Positions 52,703 to 60,528 of a stretch of DNA of 64,000 bases are shown here, in pieces (the stretch's first letter is position 1; each line of letters begins with the position of its first letter). A program made the position numbers and the translations under genes. Source of the stretch: an uncultured Fibrobacterota bacterium (GTDB lineage Bacteria; Fibrobacterota; Fibrobacteria; Fibrobacterales; Fibrobacteraceae); assembly GCA_903876665.1 (NCBI GenBank), contig CAIRAY010000122.1, positions 1-64,000 on the forward strand, written 5' to 3'. The notes under the pieces were generated by a model. That model saw nothing but the letters and a program-made list of their open reading frames with translations, did not search any database and was not told where the DNA came from.

Positions 52703-52731
52703 ATTATACAAAACAGATTTCCTCATGGCAA
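52703..52731 (-). promoter_or_regulatory. Consensus promoter of the four-repeat protein gene
   Basis: TTGCCA (52731-52726), a 17-base spacer and TATAAT (52708-52703) on the minus strand. The leader to ATG 52646 is about 50 bases. Confidence 0.8.
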
Positions 52732-52824
52732 GAGAGGAAACTCAAATCAAGCCAAGAGAGGCTTTTTTGCTGAAATTTGGCAGAAATTTGAAACGAGAAC
52801 GTGTTCTATATCACTATTCCGTCA

Positions 52825-54063
52825 CTATTCGACCAGCTGCACTAGGCTGACATCTTTGATGCGCACACCCCGGGAATACCCGCCCAAGTTGAATTCCAGA
52901 CGGCCAAAAGGATTGGTTTCCTTGGCGGAGAATTCAAACTCGAAGATTTTTGGAGCCTTCCCCAAAGGAGCCAGGAAATCCTCATTTCCCAAATCCAAAT
53001 TGTCGTATGGCGCATAAAAACGACCAACGCGAGCCATCATCAGGGTTGAATCCTTGTCCGACCAAGCAGTAAAACGAAGGCGATACCAACGGGATTGGAT
53101 GAGTTCAATGTCTTCTTGCATCCATTGGATGGAATAGTTTTGAGTACCCCCTTCCCAAATATTGATGATCACCGCTCCATCGGAAAAACTGGTATCGGCA
53201 GAACCACCCAACTGAGAAATCAAAATCCAGTTTTTTCCATGCTCCGCAAAGGCGCCATTGAGAATCCGATCCACATTGGGTTTGTCATATTCGGAAAGAG
53301 CGGCGGGCAAAACTCCGCTGAGCATTTCGGATTTTCCGATCCGGTATTTGTAACGCAAGGCATTGAAGGAACGGGCCATGTTTTCCAAATCCACCGAACC
53401 CAGGCGAATCACCCGGAGACCCATAGAATCCTCGCTGATCGAGGAAAAATCAAGGGACTCCAGGAGAATTTTGGGATGAAAACGTACGGGCAAAACCAAT
53501 TTGCCCGTGTCACCCACTTGAACCAGTTGGGAATGGTGGAAACGAAGATCCAGTTGCACCGAATCCGCGAAACGCACCTCGACCGGACCACATTCCGCAT
53601 TAGGCGGACACCAGGTGCCTTTGTAGACCCAGGAGGAAAAATCAAACAGGAGCCCCACTTCCTTGAGATAGCTGCGGCTGGGGATGTTCATATCCTCGAA
53701 ATCGGCATCCAAAGTGTCGCCATCCAGGATGTCAATGGGAAGTAAAGTGTCCAGGCCCGTTGCAGGCCAAAGCTTGGAGCCCTCGGTTGGGTCTTCGGGC
53801 CGATAATAATAGAAGCTCCCGAAGTAGCGAACCTCAGTCAAAGGCAAGCGCAAATCGGTCCAAACCACTTCCGACACTGCGGTGGCCACGGTCCCCACGC
53901 GGGCAAGGGGAGTGAAAATTGGATCACCGGAAGCCAATTCGAACTGGGCACTGACGGTGACGGTGGGATTGCCAATTTCGATGCCCGTGCGCTCGGAATC
54001 CTTGTTTCCGCAGGAAACCAGGGCTAAAAAAGCCATTACCAAGCAGAAAATTCGCACGAGCAT
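52825..54063 (-). CDS. Lipoprotein with C-terminal CBM-like domain, partner of a TIGR02147 regulator
   Basis: A 412-residue lipoprotein (lipobox ALVSCG) with the post-Cys motif GIEIGNPTV. The middle part is beta-rich and unrecognised (residues about 30-265). The last ~140 residues (NGAFAEHGKNW ... GVRIKDVSLV) look like a CBM4/9-type carbohydrate-binding sandwich. It lies two bases after the TIGR02147 regulator gene, so the pair is cotranscribed. A surface glycan-binding role is inferred from the CBM-like fold and lipidation. Confidence 0.7.
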   Translation of the reverse strand: MLVRIFCLVMAFLALVSCGNKDSERTGIEIGNPTVTVSAQFELASGDPIFTPLARVGTVATAVSEVVWTDLRLPLTEVRYFGSFYYYRPEDPTEGSKLWPATGLDTLLPIDILDGDTLDADFEDMNIPSRSYLKEVGLLFDFSSWVYKGTWCPPNAECGPVEVRFADSVQLDLRFHHSQLVQVGDTGKLVLPVRFHPKILLESLDFSSISEDSMGLRVIRLGSVDLENMARSFNALRYKYRIGKSEMLSGVLPAALSEYDKPNVDRILNGAFAEHGKNWILISQLGGSADTSFSDGAVIINIWEGGTQNYSIQWMQEDIELIQSRWYRLRFTAWSDKDSTLMMARVGRFYAPYDNLDLGNEDFLAPLGKAPKIFEFEFSAKETNPFGRLEFNLGGYSRGVRIKDVSLVQLVE

Positions 54064-54065
54064 GT

Positions 54066-54896
54066 TTATTCCTGGGACAGGGGGAATAGCTGGATGTTCA
54101 CTTGAACGATCTCTTCGCCATCACCGGGCCCTGCTTGGAAATTTAACAGTTCTTTTCGCATAAGTTGCAAATGTTTTTTTAATACGGAAAAATCCTTGCG
54201 CCGGATCGAAAAGGTCAGGGCAGAAATGTCGCGCCGCTCCGCGGGTTGCTGCATCAACGCATTCTGGGCCTGGGCGATCATTTGCTGGTGATATTGCTTC
54301 ACCAGTAAATCGGAAACCTCGTCATCCGTGGTCAATAATGGGTCCACTTGCTTGAACCCATTGGCGGTACGGGTCAGGAAGCCTAGCTCCTGCAATAGCT
54401 TCAAGGATTCTTGCACCCGCTGAACCGGAATCCGGTCCACCGTATGTCTCGAAATCCATTCGGGTGCGCCATTGAAGTCCTTAAGAGTCACCATCTCGCG
54501 GATTACACTGTGGTACCATTCCTTGAAAATCCGGAACTGCGACTCATCCAGCTTACGCAGCTTGGAGGTGGGGCTGATGCGCACGAGTTTATCGTAATAA
54601 ATTTGCTTTTCACGATCCGTTTTTGCCTGATTGAAAAAAATCAGGTTCTCGAAGTATTCTGCCCTGCGCCCCTGTAGCCCAAGCCCAATAATCAGTTTGG
54701 TCGCGGTTTCCTTAGTGATGTTGCGCTTGCCGTCCATGGTCAGCTTTAGATGGGCATGACTGGAGAGGCCAGACTTTTCAGCAAAGAAACGCAAGGAGAA
54801 CGCTACCGAATGCTTTTTTCGATAATCATAATAGTCCTTCAAGTAGACACGATAGTTCGTGTACTGGAGGACATCGGGTTCTTGTTCTGTAGCCAT
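54066..54896 (-). CDS. TIGR02147-family regulator (HTH + DUF4423)
   Basis: A 276-residue protein. The N-terminal part (YTNYRVYLKDYYDYRKK; then FFAEKSGLSS and the DGKRNITKETATKLI helix) resembles an XRE-like helix-turn-helix. The middle and C-terminal part is DUF4423-like, with a winged-helix-like segment (VQESLKLLQELGFLTRT) and the ending VNIQLFPLS. TIGR02147 is a large paralog family of Fibrobacter; a DNA-binding role is likely but not proven. No Shine-Dalgarno sequence; TATACT lies six bases before ATG 54896. The lipoprotein gene follows directly. Confidence 0.85.
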   Translation of the reverse strand: MATEQEPDVLQYTNYRVYLKDYYDYRKKHSVAFSLRFFAEKSGLSSHAHLKLTMDGKRNITKETATKLIIGLGLQGRRAEYFENLIFFNQAKTDREKQIYYDKLVRISPTSKLRKLDESQFRIFKEWYHSVIREMVTLKDFNGAPEWISRHTVDRIPVQRVQESLKLLQELGFLTRTANGFKQVDPLLTTDDEVSDLLVKQYHQQMIAQAQNALMQQPAERRDISALTFSIRRKDFSVLKKHLQLMRKELLNFQAGPGDGEEIVQVNIQLFPLSQE

Positions 54897-54923
54897 GTTA
54901 CAAGTATACCCAGTTGCGAAGGG

Positions 54924-55505
54924 TCAATTTGCCCCGCTGACGGGAAAATGGTTACTACCGTATCCAGATAAAAAATCCTGTTTCAGCATGGAAAAGCCCA
55001 AATGATCCTCAAAGATCCCATGTAGCTTCTCGGATTGCCGGCGAATTCCCTCTTCTTGGAAGCCCAGTTTCTTGGCCAATGCCAGGCTTGGTAGATTCCG
55101 GACCGCCACACTGATTTCAATGCGATTGAGCTGGAGATCGACAAAGCCGTGTTGCAACAACTGGAGACAAGCCTCACGGGCAAAGCCCTTGCCTGTGGCA
55201 GATTGCTTGAGCCAATAGCCCATGGAAGCCGAGGCATGTTCCCACTGGATCCAATGGAGCGCAACGGTACCCATCAATTCCTTTGAAACAAAAATACCCC
55301 AAAGCCCCCCATTATCCAACTCTTCTTGCATTTCCGCCGCTGCCAAAAAACTTTGCGAGTGCCCCTCGGTCTGGTGGTCTTCCACCCAAGGCAACCATTG
55401 GTGCAGATGGGCGCGGCTACTTTCAACCATCGCAAAAAAATCTTCCGAATCGTCCTCTGTTAGACGCCGCAGGGCCAGGCGGGCACTCCGCAAAATCGGA
55501 TCCAT
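54924..55505 (-). CDS. GNAT acetyltransferase, RimJ/RimL type
   Basis: A 193-residue acetyltransferase: N-terminal RLALRRLTEDDSEDFF, the acetyl-CoA-binding motif A region (YWLKQSATGKGFAREA) and motif B (NRIEISVAVRNLPSLALAKKLGF). RimL-type enzymes acetylate N-termini of ribosomal proteins or small amines; the acceptor is unknown. Its start overlaps the upstream lipoprotein stop (TAATG), so the two are cotranscribed. Confidence 0.87.
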   Translation of the reverse strand: MDPILRSARLALRRLTEDDSEDFFAMVESSRAHLHQWLPWVEDHQTEGHSQSFLAAAEMQEELDNGGLWGIFVSKELMGTVALHWIQWEHASASMGYWLKQSATGKGFAREACLQLLQHGFVDLQLNRIEISVAVRNLPSLALAKKLGFQEEGIRRQSEKLHGIFEDHLGFSMLKQDFLSGYGSNHFPVSGAN

Positions 55506-55945
55506 TATTGGACTTCCAAAATGCGCTCTACCTCAATTCCATTCTGGCATTGGCACAGGGAGGCCTCTGCGCAAATTTCCTTGGCCGGATAAAAAAGTCC
55601 TTCGGCTTTCACTTGCACCTGAAGGGATGTGTCGGCTTGGAACGCCTTGACATCATCGGGGCAAACCACCACCCCGGGCCGGGTATCCGAAGCCAATGTT
55701 TTTGGATAACACACAAAAACGGACGCAGTGGAATCTTCCAGGTAATACGCTCCCGCAAGGCAACGGGTGGCATCCTTGCGAAATACCAGCTTTCCTTCGA
55801 TGGTGGCGCAATAGTTGGTTCCAGGTGCCGTGGCTTGCATGGTCAACAGGTCTGCAACCGTGCGTGAATCACACCAATCCTTGCTGACCGGTTTTTTGTC
55901 ACAGCCAAGGAGAAAGAATATCAGAAGAAGTGCGAGGATTTTCAT
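55505..55945 (-). CDS. Small Cys-rich lipoprotein
   Basis: A 146-residue lipoprotein (lipobox FFLLGC). About eight cysteines follow (WCDSR, NYCAT, RCLAG, FVCYP, VVCPDD, EICAEASLCQCQ). The segment VEFRKDAT...YYLEDSTASVFVCYP-like region suggests an OB-type fold, but no family is named. TATAAT ends six bases before ATG 55945 with no Shine-Dalgarno sequence, so it likely starts its own leaderless transcript, which continues into the acetyltransferase gene. Confidence 0.65.
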   Translation of the reverse strand: MKILALLLIFFLLGCDKKPVSKDWCDSRTVADLLTMQATAPGTNYCATIEGKLVFRKDATRCLAGAYYLEDSTASVFVCYPKTLASDTRPGVVVCPDDVKAFQADTSLQVQVKAEGLFYPAKEICAEASLCQCQNGIEVERILEVQ

Positions 55946-55975
55946 GAACCAATTATACCAAAATTTCCCTTAGGA

Positions 55976-57655
55976 CTACTTAATCCGTTGAACGGTGATC
56001 CAGGCAATTGCACCACTCTGGGATATTGCAGATAAACGAATCCAGTCATCGGAACGGGCGACACGGGAAATTCGCAATTCCTCCATGGAGCCATGGAATG
56101 CCCGAGCCGAATCCTGCCAGGTGCCCACATAAATCGAGTCCAGGGGACCATCCCCTTCCAGAAGGGCTAGTGCGCTGGATGTAGGGACCGGAGTCCCATC
56201 CATAAACCACTTTGCCTGTCCATACAAGGAGTCGTTCACTGTCCTGCGCATGGCCAAGTGCGTCCATTTTGCACTATCAACAGCAAGGGAACAAGTCATA
56301 TAGACATTGGGATTTCCCCATCCTAAAAAATCCGGATGCCAGCCCACGCCATTCACTCCGTATTTCAAGTCCCCCAGGAATAATTCACGCTCCCGGTGAT
56401 TCCACCCGTTGGAAAGATCGCTCCGACGAAGGAAGGTCCCTGGGGCATCAAAGCGCACCCACAATTCCAGGGTAATATCCCGAACCCCGAACTCCACATT
56501 GGGAGCAAAAATGCTGAGTCCGCTTTCCACTCCTGCAAAAATCATCCCCCCGGATATGGGACCGTCGCTCCCCCAATTGCCTGCACCTTGGATGAGCGCA
56601 TGATGGCCCGCCCCCGTTGCATCGGGGGTGCGCAATTCCCTGGCTGAATCCAGGAACCCCCGTTGCAAATGCCAGACGCCCGACCAGCCTTGTGCCGTAT
56701 CGAAGGTGGCCTGGGAAGATGAGTGTGGCAAAGTCAAAACGCGCCCCCAACGTAATAATAGACCTTGCGTAGAGTCATTGGCGAGTACCGAATCCAGCCC
56801 TACCCAAATCAAAGCGCGCAGACCGATGGAATCCCAGGACACGATTTCAAAAGGCAGCTCCTTTTCCTGCAAATCAAGGACGCGCAGGTCTGTTCCTCCA
56901 AAAGAGGCTTCCCGGGGGAAATTCGCACCCTCCAATCGAAGTAGCAGAGGGAAATTCCCGACTCCCTGGGCAAGGGATATCCCACTGGACCGGGTATTGA
57001 GGGACACCCGGGCCCCGAACATAAAGGTTAGGGCCGTTTCGGCCGGAGGAAGAAGGCTGATCGAATCCGAAAGGACTCCGGAGGCGACCGTCACCTCGAC
57101 CGAGCCCAGCAGAGAATCACTGGCAGGCACTACTGCACGTAGCGAAATTTCACCGGGTGGCAAGGAGTCGAGACGAAAGAATCCCTCCCCATCCGTTTCT
57201 ACCGCCATATCCAATCCCAAAACCTGCACCCAAGCGATTTTTACGCCGGGTGGCAAAGAAACACGACCCAGAACGGAACCCATTTTTTGCAGATGAACAG
57301 TATCCTCAATAACCCCCCGCGACCCGGAATCCAGACGCACCAAGGCTCCCTGGCCTCCACTCTTCACCTGGATACACCAAGATTCTTGCGGAATGGAATC
57401 CAGATAGGCCATGCCGAATTTGTTGGTGAAGGTGTCAAGTGGCCGGGACGCTTGCTGCAGGCCCGGTTGGGGTACAAAATTACAAGTTCGTACTTGGAGC
57501 CGCGCACCCATTACCGGATGCCCAATGGAATCGGAAACCAGAATGGCGACCCCATTGGAGGTCTCGTCCACACCGGGTTTTCCGCTCAGCTCCAACTCAC
57601 GGGAACACCCCAGAAAACTCCAGGCCATCACCAATGCCAACAGGCCCCATTTCAT
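55976..57655 (-). CDS. Lipoprotein with carboxypeptidase-regulatory-like, DUF2341-like and LamG-like domains; TIGR02147 partner
   Basis: A 559-residue lipoprotein (lipobox SFLGCS) with a GVDETSN motif after the Cys. It then has a carboxypeptidase-regulatory-like beta domain (VAILVSDSIGHPVMGARLQV) and a second such segment (VLGRVSLPPGVKIAWVQVLG). A DUF2341-like part (FPLLLRLEGANFP...LRALIWVGLDS) and a LamG/concanavalin-type domain (DITLELWVRFDAPG ... SMEELRISRVARS) follow. The start is fixed by an ATGA overlap with the TIGR02147 gene; longer starts would lie inside that gene. Likely a surface binding protein. Confidence 0.78.
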   Translation of the reverse strand: MKWGLLALVMAWSFLGCSRELELSGKPGVDETSNGVAILVSDSIGHPVMGARLQVRTCNFVPQPGLQQASRPLDTFTNKFGMAYLDSIPQESWCIQVKSGGQGALVRLDSGSRGVIEDTVHLQKMGSVLGRVSLPPGVKIAWVQVLGLDMAVETDGEGFFRLDSLPPGEISLRAVVPASDSLLGSVEVTVASGVLSDSISLLPPAETALTFMFGARVSLNTRSSGISLAQGVGNFPLLLRLEGANFPREASFGGTDLRVLDLQEKELPFEIVSWDSIGLRALIWVGLDSVLANDSTQGLLLRWGRVLTLPHSSSQATFDTAQGWSGVWHLQRGFLDSARELRTPDATGAGHHALIQGAGNWGSDGPISGGMIFAGVESGLSIFAPNVEFGVRDITLELWVRFDAPGTFLRRSDLSNGWNHRERELFLGDLKYGVNGVGWHPDFLGWGNPNVYMTCSLAVDSAKWTHLAMRRTVNDSLYGQAKWFMDGTPVPTSSALALLEGDGPLDSIYVGTWQDSARAFHGSMEELRISRVARSDDWIRLSAISQSGAIAWITVQRIK

Positions 57656-58500
57656 GTGCGCCTCCGTTTGGATGCCACGTCCGGCTCCTGGTTCCAGACC
57701 ACGGGAAACAAGGCAAAGTCGGCCTGGATCACACAGTCCGAGTCCTCCAAGCCTAGTGTCCACTGGGCGACCTGGCGCCGGAACTCCCGCACCATTTCCT
57801 GAAGGGTGGGAATCTCCTTGGCGGGGATGGCGAGAGTCATGGTGGAGACCTCCCTTATATCTGGCGAATGGCGCTTGAGGGATTCCGCGGCCAGGGTCAG
57901 AGTCTGCTCCTGAAACTCCCGGATGGCCAGACTTTGCCATGCATCCTGGGTGGAAATATGCGCATCCAGAACGGTGTAGATTCCCGAATCTTCCTTGCGC
58001 ACCAAGGCCATTTCTTGCAATACCTGCACGGCCTCCTGGGCCTGCTTCATGGAAATGGCGGGAGAAAGCCGGCGGGCAAGGTCCGCAAAATCTCCCCGGA
58101 ACTCAAAGGTCAACATGGCAAGCCGAACTGCAGGGTAGTACCAAAAGGACCAGTACCTGGCCTGGCGATCCGAGAGCAGTCGGGCGCTGGTGCTACGCAG
58201 GGCCATCAGCTTCTGAAAGCGCTCCTTGATTTCCCTTTCGCTTTTGGCCCGGGAAAAAAGCACCAGCTCATGGAAGTATTTGGCGTCGCGCCCCTTGAGC
58301 CGCAACAGATCGATCACGGCGTCAATGGATGATTCTGCGATGTGTTTGGAGCTTTGAAATACGTGGGCCAGATAGCCTGCATCAATACCGGTCTTTTTAC
58401 TCATGTACCGAAAGGAAAGAAATGATTGTTCCTTTTTTGCATCCTCAAACCATTCGCGCCAATAAGCCCGGTAGTCGGTATGTTTGTATAAGTCCGGCAT
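57652..58500 (-). CDS. TIGR02147-family regulator (HTH + DUF4423), second copy
   Basis: A 282-residue paralog of the protein at 54066, with the same layout: YKHTDYRAYWREWFED at the N-terminus, an HTH-like stretch (YMSKKTGIDAGYLAHVF), a winged-helix-like part (QAQEAVQVLQEMALVRK), and the end VIQADFALFPV. The C-terminal tail is basic. ATG 58500 (TATCTT seven bases upstream) is preferred over a TTG at 58521. It overlaps its lipoprotein partner by four bases. Confidence 0.85.
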   Translation of the reverse strand: MPDLYKHTDYRAYWREWFEDAKKEQSFLSFRYMSKKTGIDAGYLAHVFQSSKHIAESSIDAVIDLLRLKGRDAKYFHELVLFSRAKSEREIKERFQKLMALRSTSARLLSDRQARYWSFWYYPAVRLAMLTFEFRGDFADLARRLSPAISMKQAQEAVQVLQEMALVRKEDSGIYTVLDAHISTQDAWQSLAIREFQEQTLTLAAESLKRHSPDIREVSTMTLAIPAKEIPTLQEMVREFRRQVAQWTLGLEDSDCVIQADFALFPVVWNQEPDVASKRRRT

Positions 58501-58579
58501 CTGGATTAAGATACATCCCAAATTCCCAAAGTGACTGGAGGAGTTCTTCTGATGTTGAGCAAGGGGTCAACGGGAGGAA

Positions 58580-58673
58580 AGGAAAGTGAACAGCCAGCAT
58601 CTCAGCACGAAATGCTAGGTTAGAGGTTAAAGGTTAGAGATGGGGTCTGGGATGATACCTCTAACTTTTACCC
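58580..58673. repeat. Intergenic repeat related to 26602 element, plus hairpin
   Basis: GGAAAGTGAACAGCC (58581-58595) and the following GCATCTC-N-GC-N-CGA match the left end of the element at 26602. Next to it GGTTAAAGGTTAGAG (58625-58639) is nearly complementary to CCTCTAACTTTTACC (58658-58672), forming a hairpin. No gene is seen in 58501-58737. Confidence 0.5.
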
Positions 58674-58700
58674 TCTACCCTGCAACCATCGCCACCCCCC

Positions 58701-58729
58701 TTGACTCTCTCTCGGAAAAAGGTCACAAT
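58701..58729 (+). promoter_or_regulatory. Promoter of the receiver-PAS gene
   Basis: TTGACT (58701-58706), a 17-base spacer and CACAAT (58724-58729), ending eight bases before ATG 58738; the transcript would be leaderless or nearly so. Confidence 0.5.
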
Positions 58730-58737
58730 ACTGGAAC

Positions 58738-59961
58738 ATGCTGAACTACCGCCATATCTTTATTGTAGACGACGACACGAGTATTCTAGACTATTATCGC
58801 AAAATATTTTCCCCCTCGTTCGATGAATTCGACATTCTAGGTGGAGAAAAGAATAAATCCGGAGATGAGGTGGTCTTGCAACTTTTTGCAAAGCCCGTTG
58901 GCCTCCTTTCATATTTTTCTTCCGCCCACCAGTCCGGACAACGGTTTCCTCTCTGCATTCTCGACATGCGCATGCCAGAGCTCAATGGTCTGGAGACCGC
59001 ACTGAGGCTCCGCGAGCAGGATCCGGACATCAACATCATCATTTGTTCGGCCTATTCGGATGCGACAACAAGCGTCATCAAACAAAAACTGGATAACCGT
59101 GTATTTTTTGTCCACAAACCATTTGCTCCTGATGAGTTCAAACTTTTAGTATTCTCCATTCTGCGGGAATGGGAAGGCAAGCAAGCCTTGCGGAAAAGCG
59201 AGGCGCGACTTCTGCAAATCATTGAGGCCACTCGCACGGGGATTTGGGAGTGGAACATCGAAACCGCCGAGACCATTTTAGATAAGCGCTGGGCAAAAAT
59301 TGTGGGATACACTCTGGAGGAACTAGGTTCTCCCACTACGGTCGATACCTGGGCCAAGCTGACTCATCCCGACGATCTGAAAAATGCTTCGGGGCAGATC
59401 GAAAAACTTCTCGCCAACGAAAACTCCTACTACGATACCGAATTTCGCATGCGGCACAAGGACGGAACCTGGGTCTGGGTGCACTCCCGGGGGCAGGTGA
59501 CAGAACGCAATGCCAATCGGAAGGCGATTCGCATCAGTGGCACACATACGGACATTACCGCCCGCAAACAGTCCGAAGAAAAACTGCAATTGGAAACCGC
59601 CTTGTTGCTCGCCCAGACCGAAGCAACCATTGACGGCATTTTGATTGTGGACGAGAACAGAAAACGGGTCTTAGCCAATTCCAAAATTGCGGAGCTGTTC
59701 CATGTTCCTCCGCATATCATGAAGGATGAGAACGACCAATCCCTGCTGCAACACGTGGTGCAACGGACTAAAAATCCCGAGGAATTCCTGAAAAAGGTTC
59801 TGTATCTCTATGAGCATACCCAAGAAACCAGTCGGGACGAAGTGGAAATGAAAAGCGGAATGTTGCTTGAGCGGTATTCTGCGCCTGTGATTGGCAAAAA
59901 CGGAACCATTTTTGGCCGGATCTGGTCCTTCCGCGACATCACGGGCCTGCGCAAAGGCTGA
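58738..59961 (+). CDS. Receiver-PAS-PAS signalling protein without output domain
   Basis: A 407-residue protein. The REC domain (about 5-140) has VDDDTS, the phospho-Asp in CILDMRMPELNG and Lys in FVHKPF. A PAS_3/PAC domain follows (ARLLQIIEATRTGIWEWN ... GTHTDITARKQSEEK), then a second PAS (ATIDGILIVDENRKRVL ... FRDITGLRKG), and the protein stops there. No kinase, GGDEF, EAL or HTH domain follows, and the end coincides with a strong terminator, so it is not obviously truncated by frameshift. It could act as a phospho- and ligand-dependent adaptor. Confidence 0.88.
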   Translation: MLNYRHIFIVDDDTSILDYYRKIFSPSFDEFDILGGEKNKSGDEVVLQLFAKPVGLLSYFSSAHQSGQRFPLCILDMRMPELNGLETALRLREQDPDINIIICSAYSDATTSVIKQKLDNRVFFVHKPFAPDEFKLLVFSILREWEGKQALRKSEARLLQIIEATRTGIWEWNIETAETILDKRWAKIVGYTLEELGSPTTVDTWAKLTHPDDLKNASGQIEKLLANENSYYDTEFRMRHKDGTWVWVHSRGQVTERNANRKAIRISGTHTDITARKQSEEKLQLETALLLAQTEATIDGILIVDENRKRVLANSKIAELFHVPPHIMKDENDQSLLQHVVQRTKNPEEFLKKVLYLYEHTQETSRDEVEMKSGMLLERYSAPVIGKNGTIFGRIWSFRDITGLRKG

Positions 59962-59993
59962 AAAAAGGGCCGTGCTTCGCGCACGACCCTTTT
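59961..59993. terminator. Bidirectional terminator between the receiver-PAS gene and the carboxylase operon
   Basis: AAAAGGGC-CGTGC and GCACGACCCTTTT pair around TTCGC, with A/T runs on both flanks. It serves the plus-strand gene and the convergent minus-strand operon. Confidence 0.9.
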
Positions 59994-60014
59994 CCAATTC
60001 TTCATTCCTGTGGG

Positions 60015-60527
60015 TTAACCGATTTCGAGAATCAGGTCGCCCTTCATGATCGCCTTGCCCGGGACTGCGGTAATTTGCTTGATTTTACCGTTGCGGGGGG
60101 CCAGGATCTCATTTTCCATTTTCATGGCTTCCAAGATTCCGAGGGGTTGGCCCTTTTCGACTTCGTCACCGACGGAGACAAACAAGGATGTAACCTGACC
60201 GGGAAGATCGGCCCGGACTTGACCGGAGGCCTGCTTGGTCGATGCAGGGGGTTTAAAGCGGGTGCTCTCCACCTTATCAATGCTGAGCGGATAGGATACA
60301 CCGTTCAGATACACGCGCTCAGGAAGGCCGTCGGTACGACGGTCCACTTGCACGGGAATCACACGGTTGTTGATCATGACCAGACGCAGGGAGCCATCGG
60401 CATTGGTTTCAAGAATGCGGACCGCGATGGTCTTGCCCTTCATTTCCACGGAAAATTCAGACGAGAAATCGGTCTTGTTGGGAATTTGGAATTCGTGTTT
60501 TTCAACGCTTCGGACTGTGTACTTCAT
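60015..60527 (-). CDS. Biotin carboxyl carrier protein subunit
   Basis: A 170-residue protein whose last ~75 residues form a biotinyl domain with the canonical EAMKMEN (biotin on Lys). The N-terminal half (residues 1-90) is a beta-rich domain with MKYTVRSVEKHEFQI. The Pro/Ala linker is short. Start ATG 60527 lies one base after the upstream stop; longer starts would run inside that gene. It carries carboxyl groups between partner subunits of the acyl-CoA carboxylase/decarboxylase encoded upstream. Confidence 0.9.
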   Translation of the reverse strand: MKYTVRSVEKHEFQIPNKTDFSSEFSVEMKGKTIAVRILETNADGSLRLVMINNRVIPVQVDRRTDGLPERVYLNGVSYPLSIDKVESTRFKPPASTKQASGQVRADLPGQVTSLFVSVGDEVEKGQPLGILEAMKMENEILAPRNGKIKQITAVPGKAIMKGDLILEIG

Positions 60528-60528
60528 A

